The translations under genes and the position numbers were made by a program. 64,000 nt of DNA, taken from positions 930,001 to 994,000 of the forward strand of contig CAJVGD010000001.1 of assembly GCA_910890315.1 (NCBI GenBank), in the 5' to 3' direction. Below the pieces are notes generated by a model that was not told the DNA's origin, ran no database searches, and saw nothing but the letters and a program-made list of their open reading frames with translations. This DNA comes from Serendipita indica DSM 11827 (Eukaryota; Basidiomycota; Agaricomycetes; Sebacinales; Serendipitaceae). This document shows, in pieces, positions 46,522-58,896 of the stretch (its first letter is position 1; every line of letters begins with the position of its first letter).

Positions 46522-49500
46522 CTAGAACTCGGTGACTCCTGACGATGAATATTGGGAACGAGTGTCGTCCAGGTCGGCCGCATCCTCTTGACTCTTGTAG
46601 TCGTAGGTGGATAGACTTCCCATGTCCGAGGTAGAGGAAAAAGAGGTGCGCCTACGGATCCGATCCGACTGAGAAAAGGCAATGCTGCTGGTTCGTTCGG
46701 ATGGCGCCTGACTCCCGACCACGCTTGCGACGTCCGAAGCCGCGCCGGGACGAATATCTTGTGAGACAATAGAGGATGCGTATCCGCCGTATGCACTTCG
46801 CTTGGTACCGTTGGTATGAAAAGGCCCACTAGCGCCAGAGAAAGTGGGAAGGCCAGAAGAATACGTAGCTTGGGACTTGAGCGACTGTGTGTCGGAAGGA
46901 ATGTAGGAAAGTGCATCGTGTGTCCTATAAAATGTCGAGTCGAAACGATCTTGGCCCGAGCCTCGTCGTCCTGAGAGAACGTCAGGTGATTATATGGGAC
47001 AAAGGATAACTTACCATCTGCCACGGGTCCACTACTCAGAGCTTCTCTCGCGCTGACTTCATGCCGTCGGAATGAGTCCATCGCCTTGTTCAAGGAACGC
47101 TTGGGTTTGCTAAACTGGATCATGGACGGTTGAAGATTGCTGAGAGGACCTTCCACCAAACAATTATTGTCCTTGTAGTGAGTGAGAAGATAGTGCCATA
47201 GAGGATGCTACAAGGTGTGAGCGAGTGCCAACAATCGATCGCTAGGTACAAACCTTGCTTAGGACCTTGGGATTTCCGAGGATGACTACTCCATACTTTG
47301 CACGCGTTAAAGCGACGTTCAAACGTCTGGGGTCATTCAAGAACCCTATGCCTTGATGTTCGTTGCTTCGGACGCAGCTGAGGATGATATAGTCCTTCTC
47401 TCGTCCCTGGAATGCGTCGACGCTGGCCACCTCAATCTCTTTGTACATGTCCTTTTTGAGAGTACCGTTGAACTGCATGTAATTAACGATATAGGAGCGC
47501 TGTCCCTCGTACGGTGTCACAACGCCGATTTGACTTGGCAGTACGCCACCTTTGAAGAACTTGGTGACAATCTTCTCAACGTTGGACGCCTCAGTCCTGA
47601 TCCAAACGTGAGAATCCGGTCAGAGGTCGGAAACGAAGCTCAATTACCTGTTGAGAAATGATGTGCCGCTAGAAGATATCTCCTCTTGGCCGAGATTCTG
47701 ATAAAAGAACATTGGCGAGTCAGGAACGGGCCATGGAAAGTCGACATTCTTTCGAAGACGCTCTGGGGCGGTGACGCCGTTTTGCAAAGTGCCCTCGTAG
47801 AACATGTTTGACGGAAACTCGGAGAGACACGGATGCATTCGGTATTGCACTTGGAGTCGAATGGGCTTGTTCCCGAGGAGCACGAGCCGCTCAAACAGAG
47901 ATTGGGTAAGGCCGGCTCGGGCTGCCTTTTTGTTCATGATGACTGGGCCAAGTTGCTAGCGAAATTATTAGTCTCACCTTCACATAATGTGGAGCGGCAT
48001 TACCTGGTGATCACCGACGAGGACGACTTGCTTGCAGCCGAGAACGAGGGGGATCATGCATTCTAAACCAAATGAATATGTAACCTCTCACGATGTTTAT
48101 CAACTCACCAGGCTCAGCAGCTTGGGTAGCCTCATCAATAAGTACTGTCCTGAACTTGAGCTTGCTAAGCCTCGCGTCTCCAGCTCCTACGCAAGTACAG
48201 CAAATGACATCTGCAGCACCAAGGATCTCCTTTTCACAGTTGCGGATCAAGCTCTTATACTTGCGTTCGTCGCTCTGACTCAGCTCTCCTTGTTCATTCT
48301 TCAGTTGAATCAGTTTTTGAAGTTCGACATGTCCAGTATGATTGGCGACTTGACGATGCAAACTCAGGAAAGCGACAGACGAATCGAGTTCCTCGCGGGA
48401 TTTGGCTGTCAGACGCACGACCTTTAGACCGGTAAGGTGAATCTTTTCCGTAAGTTGATCGACGGCAACGTTGGACGGCGCGCAGACGAGCACCTGGCCT
48501 CCGTTCATCTTTGCCAGATGATAGACGATGGAAGCAGAGGTGACTGTCTTGCCAGTGCCAGGCGGACCCTGTAATAGGATGTGAAGATATACAGGGTGAA
48601 TGTCACTTATGCGCACCTGGATGAGACTGATTGGCTTTTGGAGAACGCTTTTGACGGCCGACATTTGAGAGTGATTCAATTCGGGAAGATTTGGGGCCGA
48701 GAACCTGTGCCAAAATTAGACAAACTCGGTTTATGTGAATTCGATCTCGACCTTTTTGGCATCGTGGTGCGAAGGACTTGTGGCTCCAATTCGTGGCCAA
48801 GTAACTTGTGGTACTGGAGGGGATGAGGGAGAGGACGAGCAGTGGTGGTACCACTTACTATATAGCCACTGACACTCTTCTCATCTATTGCAAATGTCTT
48901 CATCGCAAGCTGCATCCGATCAAAGCTGGTAGACTTCCAGACAAAGTCTGCAGCAAACTCGTGAGTGCACTCTGTAGGCACATCATCCGATCGACGTAGC
49001 TCCAAAGCGATTTCATCGGAAACATCTGTAGCATGCAGCAACGTAAGAAGAGCGCTCGACTAAAAACGTCCACGACTGACTATTAGGAATCTTGATCACG
49101 TTTCCTACGCCTTCCCAGCGTTTGTGCATTTCACCACAATAACGGAGCCTCAGTTCGTCTCCGACAGCGAGGCGCACCTCGCCACTCTCGAGTTTGGGGA
49201 GAACAAACCAGGCGACGCGCTTTTGATTGAGACCGATATCCCATCTTACGACAATATCGGTCTGCGTTTGAGATTCTTTGAGACGCTTGTCATAATCTGC
49301 TTCGATTTTGACGAGTGGGCCAAAGATGTTTTGGTATTGGTATGCGTCTTCATATCTGAGTCGGCTCAGCGGTCTGTCTGCCGAGTAAGAAGCTAACTGA
49401 CCTAAGTAGCACGGGCTGCGGTTCGTCGTCTACACCGGGTTTTTCCAAGTCTTCGAGCGTTGCGTTTGCATTGTCGCGCCAGAGCTCCTCCAATTTGTTG

Positions 49501-50267
49501 ATCTGGGCATAGGTGATTTGCCGTGCCCGAAGCTGCTCAGTTTCACTAGGTGGTTTTACAAGCCACGACAGAAACGAGCGATCATCAATGAGGGGAGACC
49601 AAAGAGCAGGATTCCAGGACATGTCCTTGGAAAGGGTAGCGCATGGCTGGCTGGGAGATGGTCAACGTGGAAAGCTGGACAAGAAACAAATAATACTTAC
49701 CGACACAAAAGGACGACGACAGTGTCGCTTTTGGCGGGAATAAATCCAAGCATGAAGACGTTTTTACTGCCGCACGTATAGCATTCGGGTGTCGTATCTC
49801 CAAGAGGACTCTCCGAGTGAAGGACGACCTCCTTGTGCTTAGCGCGAACGAGATGGTTTACAATGTGGGATGCTGACGAGTTGCCGCGCGAGTTGCAGAA
49901 CCACTTTGAGCAAACGAGGCATTTCACGACTGATGCAGGACTGTGAATGCCACAGTAACTGGTTTAGATTAGATGTGAGCGCATGTCAGAGCAAGCAACG
50001 GAGACAGTAAGCGCACCTGCATGCGTGGGGCGGCAAATCGACAGGCCCGTCCTTGAAATCATCCAAAACTGCGTCAAAATCGTCGTCTATTCGCTGTTTT
50101 TGGGTGGCATTTGCGTGACCATTGCCGTTGAGCAAGCTTTCTGTACCATCGTCGAGCTGCTGCTGGGTGTAACCAGAGATTACGGATGCTGTATCGTCGA
50201 GACCAGCTCCTCCACCGTATTGGGATGTTGTATCGAATTGAAAGTTTGGAAACGAGTCCAAGGACAT
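46522..50267 (-). CDS. UPF1: UPF1/NAM7 RNA helicase of nonsense-mediated decay
   Basis: This is a cytoplasmic superfamily 1 RNA helicase and the central factor of nonsense-mediated mRNA decay. The ATG at 50265-50267 gives [20 protein letters not shown]; an in-frame TTG upstream was ignored. The Cys/His zinc domain is present ([52 protein letters not shown]). The 1B region is followed by the helicase core: [132 protein letters not shown] and [18 protein letters not shown]. The Ser/Gln-rich C-terminal tail ends [11 protein letters not shown]. Around ten short introns are present and the frames are clean. Length is about 1,090 aa, usual for fungal UPF1. It diverges from the acetylglutamate synthase gene across 378 bp. 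Confidence 0.97.
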
Positions 50268-50645
50268 GGACGCAGTGCGGGTCAAGAGGCGGCACTTTGG
50301 ACCTGCTTACATTAGCTGCATGAGATGGCTGATATCAACTATCCAGTCTACATTTACACCAGCTCTTAACTCTGCTATCAGCGCGTATTCAAGCTGTGTA
50401 CCGGGCGCGTCTGCTAGCGCTCGTCTGAACAATCCGCGCTCGATATTCTGGGCATATACAATATTCACGGAAATTCTGGAGGGAGAAAGAGGTCCAGAAG
50501 GGGCCATATTGTAAGATTCACAAGCAATGGCGACGCTACGGGAGCCTATGCGCGCGCCGGCTTTGGTCGGATTCACCAATCTTGCACTCTTCCACGTCTC
50601 TCCCGAGTTTAAAAGGGCCCTCTAGGGCCATACTGGGCCCGTAAA
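50268..50645. other. Divergent promoter region between UPF1 and the N-acetylglutamate synthase gene
   Basis: This 378-bp stretch carries both promoters. A minus-strand frame at 50307-50579 opens only from a TTG, has no recognisable domain and was not annotated as a gene. Confidence 0.5.
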
Positions 50646-52637
50646 ATGCCCACAGTCCTCCTCCCACCCAAAAGAGCCGTCGTCCCACTCGCTCAAGGCC
50701 GATGGGCACAGTGCGTTTCTCGAAACCAACTGCGCACGTTGCGCTCGTCTCCAGCTCACGACGCAGAGGAAATAGAATTTAATGGGAATGATGTGCGTAT
50801 ACACCATTCTTCTCTCCAACTTTGCTAATCTGTCGGTCGTTTGTAGAATGACTTTATTTTATCAATTTTGCGCGCAAAGCCTTCCATCAGGGATACAAAG
50901 TCGTATCTTGCCTCAATCAATTCCCTTCCTCCTTCTCCCGCCGCCTCGTTGCAGCGAGCCACAACGGACAAGCCAGCTGTTGACTCGACAGCCACCTTGA
51001 GCCCACCGTCTCAAGCACAGACCAATGCACAAGTTCACCCACCATCCCTTATTCAAGAGCTCATTGATCCCGTGCACCGACGAACCGCACTTGTCAAACT
51101 CCAAGGTCCCTTTTCGGATCGTCAACTCGAGAGCATTGCCCGTGGAATCGTCTATCTCGAAAAGCTCGGCCTCGTGTCTGTCATCGTCGTAGACAACGAC
51201 ACCTGGGAGTCTGGAAGTGAGTGTAAAAAAGAAGACGTCGTCGAAGAGACGATGCGAGTGGTGGCTTCCCTCGAAGCCCAGGGCGCACGGGCCCGTCCCG
51301 TACTGGACAGTATCGTACGACTAGGCCCAAACCCACAAGATGAGGGTACCGAGGATTCCGAACGGCAAGGATATTGGACGCCAGAGGCGCATGCCGTGCC
51401 CGAAGACTTGGTCGCGGTTCGTTCTGCGTTGCATTCGGGCGAAATCCCTGTGCTCCCACCAGTAGCTCTGGACTCGTTTTGCAGATCTGTTAGAGTATCT
51501 GCCAACGATATCATTGCTGCGTTGACGCGCACTATGGTACAAATGGGCTCCTCACCCGTGCCTGGCCCAGCAGCGTCCCAGGTGGATATGACACCTCTTC
51601 GATTGATGATCATCAATAGAGAAGGTGGCATACCATCCTATGCACGTTCTGGTCTCCCTCATCTCCTCGTCAATCTGGCATCAGAGTACGAACATATTCA
51701 CGACTCGTTTCTACCACAGTGGAAAATATCACACCCTACCGCTCTCGCTAATCTCGCACTGGCTAGGGCGTGCCTGTCGTACATGCCTCGCACCTCCTCC
51801 GCCATCATGGTCTCCCACCGTTCTCCCTCCTCGCTCATCGCCAACCTCATCACGAATAAACCGGCGCAATCTTCCTCACTCCCACACGCGCTCTTGCATG
51901 GAACCAGAAAGCTCACCCCGCACACACCGACGCTGTTTCGGTTTGGACTTCCTATCCGTGTGATCCGAGACCCCAAGGAGATTGACAAGGCGAAGATGAC
52001 AGCACTCCTGGAGCAATCGTTTGTAAAGACCCTCGACTATAACGCGTTTTGGGATCGGGTCGACAGGAAGTTGGACTTTGCCATTATCGCTGGAGACTAC
52101 GAAGGCGGCGCTATTGTCACTCGAGAGACGCTCCCACCCTCTCAACCTGGTGAAGAGCCACGGTCCATGGTGTATCTCGACAAGTTTGCTGTGCTTCCTT
52201 CGCACCAGGGAGACGGGACCGTCGACTTTTTGTGGGTCGCATTGCATGACGAGTCGTACGGTCTCGGTACGCCCTTTGCGCGCAATTTCCTCGAGGGGAG
52301 TATGCAAGGGTTCGGCCAGGGCCAAGACCTCGTCTGGCGGTCTCGTGCGGATAACCCCGTCAACAAGTGGTACTATGAGCGCAGCTCGGGCCACTTGCGC
52401 ATCGGATCCAAGAAGGAGTGGGTCTTGTTCTGGTGTGATGCAGAAAGTCGGCTTCGCAAGATGGAGAGTTCAATTAGAGCTGGTGGAGAGGACGGATCAT
52501 GTCCTCCGGAGATTGTGAGAGGCAAGAATGGTCATGTTATGCGGGGACCTCCATTTGTGGCGGAGGAGGAGCAAGGAAGACTTGGAAAGTGGGCCAGGGT
52601 TGTGGGAAATATTCCGTCGAGTTGGATCAAGAAATAG
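50646..52637 (+). CDS. ARG2: Mitochondrial N-acetylglutamate synthase
   Basis: This enzyme catalyses acetyl-CoA plus glutamate to N-acetylglutamate, the first step of arginine synthesis in mitochondria. Exon 1 starts at ATG 50646 with a basic transit-like peptide (MPTVLLPPKRAVVPLAQGRW). One intron joins EFNGND to NDFILSILRAKPSIRDTKSY, and the second exon is one long open frame to 52637. It shows the degenerate amino-acid-kinase-like half (RRTALVKLQGPFSDRQLESI, ARGIVYLEKLGLVSVIVVDN) and the C-terminal acetyltransferase half with ERLDYNAFWDR-type text (here VKTLDYNAFWDRVDRKLDFA), DYEGGAIVTRE, VYLDKFAVLPSHQGDGTVDF and WRSRADNPVNKWYYERSSGH. It ends NIPSSWIKK. The intron-poor second exon is unlike its neighbours. 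About 650 aa, usual for fungal Arg2-type synthases. Confidence 0.93.
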
Positions 52638-52885
52638 AGATTCTATAGACACATAGAGGCGTCTTGCGAGTGTAGCCAGGCTCTATGGTATTATCGTGGT
52701 CCCCTGCCATTATGTCAAAGCACAAGTCCCTTCGAGTTTACATGTTCCATGTACATTCTCTAAAGTATTTACACTCGCAGCAAGTCCATTAGAGTCAACG
52801 GTGTTGGCGCCAGGTATCGACACTTGAACTTCGGCCACGACAACCTTTGCATAGTGCAAACTCGGCAAAGCACTCAGAACCCACA

Positions 52886-53890
<1,005 letters not shown>

Positions 53891-54177
53891 ATGAAACGCA
53901 GTGGAATCCTTCCTACCAACTACTTGTCACAACACACGGTCATCTCTATCTATGTTGCGAATCCGCAGCTTTCCAGACCCTTTTGCTTCACGTTTGTCGA
54001 CTCGTGAGGAACAGAGAGCGCAGGTCTTGTTTGCGTATTTTCGAGGTTCTTCACGCTATTATCCTTCATTTAATACCTATAAGGAACGTTTGTAATGTTA
54101 TTTCTCCTCTTCTTGACTCCTTTGGGTCATTGTGACAAAAGGTGAATTCGAAGGCGCTCGCCACTTTGAATCCTGCC

Positions 54178-55571
54178 ATGACATCGCCCGACCAGGACAT
54201 TGGCCTAAGCGAACTATACAAGCGCGGTTTACGAGCAGCTGCAAGAACATTGGATCTGCCAACGATAGCGGATGAGACTCAGGTTCGCCAGCTCCCTCAC
54301 GGCAAAGACACGAGATCGCCTAAAGCCACCATTGCCATCTAAATACAGGAAATTCTCTCTTCCGCTCTCTTGGATCTTCGAACTGTTGCAAACAGGCTCA
54401 ATACTCTTGGATTATTCAGCCCAAACGAATCGTTTGAAGAGCTGTCGACGAGGAATGCAGTCTATATGCTCGTACCATATGTAATCGGAGACCTCGAACT
54501 TCGAGCACGTTCTTCGGATGACGAACAGCGAATGGAGATCTTACGCGGGGCGACTGTGAGTTCATGATGATGACGTAAAAATCGCAACTGAAGACTCCTT
54601 CTAGATTGCTCTGACGTCTTTTGTCCGACTGATTGACGATTACGGAATTATATCCGAGGCGGATAAAAGATTGCATGCCAGTCCACCACCTACGGATCCT
54701 GCGAAATTTCGAGAAGATAAAATAGCGAGGTATAAAGCGGAGAAGGCAATTAAGAATGCGGTGGAGGTGCGTCCAAGGTATTTCTGTCCGTGACACGGTT
54801 TGACACCTTCAAGGCCTTTCAGCAAGGTCGGAAAAGCTTTGGTGCCGCGGACACTTCCAACGACTATAGTCTGATCATGGGACTGGTTCCTGAATCACAA
54901 GAAGGTGATGGCGGGGACGAGGAAGAAGTTCGCGAGCTGGTCAAGGCAGTACTCAAAATGTTCTGGGTGCAGGCTGTCGGCCATCTGACGAACATAGAAA
55001 AGGAGATCAAAATGATACGAGAAGCACCTCCTAGACCTCAAGGTGGTTTACCTGCCGAACCAGGTTCCTCCAGTCACGGCAGTGACGCCAGCTGGAAGTT
55101 GGACATGCCTCTTGGAGGCCAGTCTTTACTGGACAAGAGTGGAAGGGTGGGATATGATTTGTTCTTCTTCTTGTTCGGTTGCTCATTTCCTTAGCCACTC
55201 CGGCCATTCACAATTCTCCCATCCAATGCTGGAGAGAGGGCAAGGCTTCAAGCAGAAGTCTTCCGACCAGACCATCGTTTACCCACTATGACCATTGACG
55301 AGTACCTGGAAGAAGAACGAAGAAGAGGTAATATCATCTCAGGAGGAGGGTGAGCTATACGTCAGTTCTGTGGGCTCATCAACTTACCTTGTGTAGGGAA
55401 GCGTCCTTTAACGCACCAACGAGCAAGGAGATTCTCAAAGAAGCGTCAGAAATGGATGGTACTCTGGAAGGTGACGAAAAGTCGGAGCAAAAACGACGTG
55501 AGGAAGAAGAATGGGCATTATTCACAGAAGCAAATCCGAAGGGTATGGGAAATACTATGAATAGAGGATGA
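54178..55571 (+). CDS. TAP42: TAP42/alpha4-family PP2A-associated protein
   Basis: Tap42 binds type 2A phosphatase catalytic subunits downstream of TOR. The ATG at 54178 gives MTSPDQDIGLSELYKRGLRA. Introns join ADETQ to EILSSALLDLRTVANRLNTL and NAVE to AFQQGRKSFGAAD. The 14-3-3-like helical core has FEELSTRNAVYMLVPYVIGD, IALTSFVRLIDDYGIIS and REDKIARYKAEKAIKNAVE. The C-terminal part has LPTMTIDEYLEEERRRGNII and KEASEMDGTLEGDEKSEQKR, and the hallmark end WALFTEANPKGMGNTMNRG, with the stop at 55569-55571. Length is about 390 aa. Only 9 nt separate its stop from the ATG of the next gene on the same strand. Confidence 0.92.
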
Positions 55572-55580
55572 ACAAACTAG

Positions 55581-57142
55581 ATGTCGCTTCCCATGAATCT
55601 TGGACCTCGCTTCTCCAGGCTCTTCACTTCTACTCGTTCACTTTCGAACAATGCAGCTGTTCCTGGCCTTAAGAACGGTGCAAAGGGTCTGTAAATAATC
55701 AAACCCAACTCGAAGACTAAGATGGATTATCAGTGGTCGTAGCAATGTCTGGAGGGGTCGATTCTTCAGTTACCGCGACCTTACTCGCTCGTCAAACTTA
55801 TGACCTGTCCGCAATATTCATGAGAAATTGGGATACGAGAGATGAAAGCGGTACTGAGCGAGGTTGCGAATGGGAAAAAGACTGGGAAGATGTGCAGCAA
55901 GTCTGCCGGAAACTCGATATTCCGTGCAAGATGGTTAACATCTGTTCTTATTAATTCTAAACGTGGCTCATTCTGTATAGGTCGACCTTTCGCGTCAGTA
56001 TTGGACGCGTGTCTTTGAACCCGCCCTGGACGTTTGGAGAGCGGGAGAGACGCCAAATCCCGATGTAGCTTGCAATAGGTAATGTTATTCGATGAAACTC
56101 CGGGCGGAGTCTTACTCTCCATACAGAGAGATCAAGTTTGGTGCATTGAAAGAGCATCTCCATCTCGGCACCGGATTTCTGGCCACAGGCAGGTCATTAG
56201 GTCTGTATCTTCGCTACTTGACACGAATTCAAGGTCACTATGCGAGATTGGAAACTGAAGCCGACGCTCACAAACGGCGAGTCAAGCTGCGACGAGGAGT
56301 CGACCCAATCAAAGATCAATCATATTGGCTATCTAGTGTCCCAGAAGAACAATTTCGAAACGTTCGTACCACAAACTGGTGTATTGCATCAATAATGTCC
56401 GAGTAGGTATTATTCCCTATAGGACACTTAAGCAAGGCGGACGTGCGCGAGATCGCAAAGAATGCCAACCTTCCCACAGCAACTCGTAAAGAAAGTATGG
56501 GAATATGTTTTGTTGGGAAGAAACGATCATTCTCCGGGTTCCTTGGTACGTCCCCCAAATTGTACTCCACTGCATCATGATAACATATGTAGATGACTAC
56601 CTGCCCCCAAACCCTGGCAACATTGTTACTCTAGATGGCAAGCTGATTGGCCGCCACCAAGGGTTGTGGCGTTATACTATCGGTCAAAATGCGCGTATCT
56701 CGGGGCTCCCCAGAAAAACATTCGTCGTGGACAAGAGGGTCAATACAAATGAGATTGTCGTCGTAGATGATCCGTACGATAGATTTATGTTCTACACCCA
56801 CCGACTAACGTTTCACCAGCAATCACCCCACACTCCACCGTACTACCATCGCAATCCGTGATATGCACTGGATATGGAGTGACCATCCTCCATCGGAGAT
56901 CTTTCAACCGTCTGGATTGCAAGTAGAAGTCAAGTTTCGTTCGGTGATGGAGCCAACGTCTGCCATCGTATATGCAAGGTACGACCCTTTTTTGACCGAT
57001 TATCTGCCTATGGTATTGAACCCTCAGGGAACGCGATTTGTACGATATCACTTTCACGAGACCTCAAATCGGTGTTGCTCCAGGACAGATCGCGGTGGTA
57101 TACCAGGGCTCATGGTGTCTAGGAGGAGGGCGAATCGTTTGA
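55581..57142 (+). CDS. SLM3: Mitochondrial tRNA 2-thiouridylase (MTU1/SLM3/TRMU)
   Basis: This enzyme thiolates U34 of mitochondrial Lys, Gln and Glu tRNAs. The ATG at 55581 gives a mitochondrial targeting-like N-terminus ([20 protein letters not shown]). The first intron (near 55688-55733) joins NGAK to [19 protein letters not shown], the PP-loop. The two catalytic cysteines are present: [19 protein letters not shown] and [20 protein letters not shown]. Other family motifs are FLATGHYARLE (joined over an intron near 56190-56230), [29 protein letters not shown] and [20 protein letters not shown]. The C-terminal beta-barrel exons join to [14 protein letters not shown]-like text (here [20 protein letters not shown]) and end WCLGGGRIV with TGA at 57140-57142. 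Length is about 430 aa. Confidence 0.93.
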
Positions 57143-57163
57143 ATGTCATATGTTATCGTCTCT

Positions 57164-58819
57164 CTATGTCAATCTATTCGCCTTAAACTTGGATACTTTG
57201 ATAGGCTTGCCTACCGTTGGTGACTGAGTTCTTCTACCGGAACTCTCTACGACGTCACCCAGGATCGTATTTCCCGCTTTGATCTTTGGTGGCATCCGTT
57301 CAGGTTCCCCATGATCAACTACGGGCGTCGAGCTGGGCGCCTCGCCTAGTTTCTCGTTTGCCAGGGTTTCTTCTACCGTTAGTCCCTTTGTGAGACCTTC
57401 GATGATCCGTTTACCCCTTTCGTTCAACTCTTCATCACTTTCATCATTTCCTTGCAGGAGTTGATTGTCGACCACTGTTCCATATTTGACTTGACCTTGG
57501 AGACCCCCGGGCAGTACTGCGTCCATAGCCTTTCGAGATATTCGAGATTGAATAAATTTGGACGAATGTCTCTCGCGAGGCTCTTCACGCAGATGCGCCT
57601 CTAGGGGAACGTTCTACCATGAACTATATCAGTATCGTGAGCATCTTTCAACTTTCAAACCAACTTCTTGGTCCCATTCATCGTCACTTTGCATAGATTC
57701 AATCGGACCACCCAATGCGCCACTTTGCGGACCCTTTCCGAGTGAGTGTCGGAGTTCATGATATCGCAGTGCAACCTCTCGATGATGAATAGCATCGTCT
57801 ATATCAGCCTCGTCTTTTTCGTCCGATTCTTCTTGACTAACTTCGCCTTCAGAGCTGCTTGGCAGGAGCTTCGCCTCCGGGTCTACGAGGTCGTCCATAG
57901 CTGCCTCTGCTGATCGTTCTAAGCCTTCAGTCGTCCTTCTATCGTCGCCAGAATCTTCGTCATCCGAATCGGTGGTCTTTATTGTGGTGCTTTCACTCGT
58001 CTGAGCTGGCACTCGCTCGATAATCTGCAGTTTCATGACGCCACTGCCACTTTTGACTCCTGCAGCCGTACGAAGTCGACCCTGCTGTATACTACCCCAT
58101 CCAGGCGCAATCGGTCCCTTTGTGTTGGAAGTTTCATCAGTCTCTACAAAGGAGACAGTCTTCTTCGTCTTTGGACCAGCCTTCGCCTGTTCGGAAGCCA
58201 GTGAAGTGGCTTCAGACACCGAATCAGTGGGTTTGGAATTATTCCTCGTATTGCTCTCTGTCCGAACTTCCTCGACCCGTTCCTTCGCAATGCGAATGGC
58301 TTTCATGAATTCACTTTCTCCTGCCTTCCTGGAGCGTTCTTCGTCCTGCCTCTCCTCCTCTTCAAGCGCATCTAAGAAGGCATCTCTTGCCTTTCTGAAA
58401 GCGGCCTTTCCCTCCTCAGTTTTCGGCATTGGGACTAGCTCTGGTGGCGGAGGAATGAAATCTGATGGACGGTAGTCGGTGACAGGCTCCGTAAATTCCA
58501 TAATAGGTAGGCCCTCCTCGTCGACAGCCTAAGGGCGGATAGATGAGCCTCGAAGCAACTATCCAGTGGCTCAACACTTGCTGGTTGCGTGGGCATCACA
58601 AAATCCTCGCCAATAAACGTTTTTAGTCTCCTCTCTATACTTTTGAGTGCCTCTGTGGATATCTCCTTAGCCTGGCGCCCATCACTTGACCCAAGTTCCG
58701 CTTGTTCAGCAGCGTCTAGTTTTGATAGCAAAGATCTTAGAGCTACAATTTAAAATATTCAGTGGAATGAAACGTTTCGATGTTAAGACGTCACCTTCGA
58801 CGTCGTGCTCGGTGGCCAT
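57164..58819 (-). CDS. URI/Bud27-like protein (DUF3835-type C-terminus)
   Basis: This is probably a relative of Bud27/URI, the unconventional prefoldin linked to RNA polymerase assembly and translation. The start is ATG 58817-58819, spliced (MATEHDVE to ALRSLLSKLDAAEQAELGSS) into a helical N-terminus. The central part is acidic and Ser-rich (EGEVSQEESDEKDEADIDDA) and contains DYRPSDFIPPPPELVPMPKT. An intron near 57612-57655 joins DEWDQEV to NVPLEAHLREEPRE, and the C-terminus has SKFIQSRISKGYG-like text, ending GKPIKVSKFKANRLT with the stop at 57164, the conserved basic end of the DUF3835 family. A full prefoldin alpha domain is not evident at the N-terminus, so the family call is tentative. 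It converges on MTU1 with 21 nt between stops. Confidence 0.6.
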
Positions 58820-58896
58820 GGTGTGCGAGTCCAAGGTTTCATAGGCGGTTGGTCAACTGTATCAAACCAAGCTATCTACATACAGACGAGAATACT

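Noticed and set aside
50307-50579. Minus-strand frame upstream of UPF1
   Set aside because: It opens only from TTG, has no domain, and sits in the divergent promoter; it may be 5' UTR sequence.
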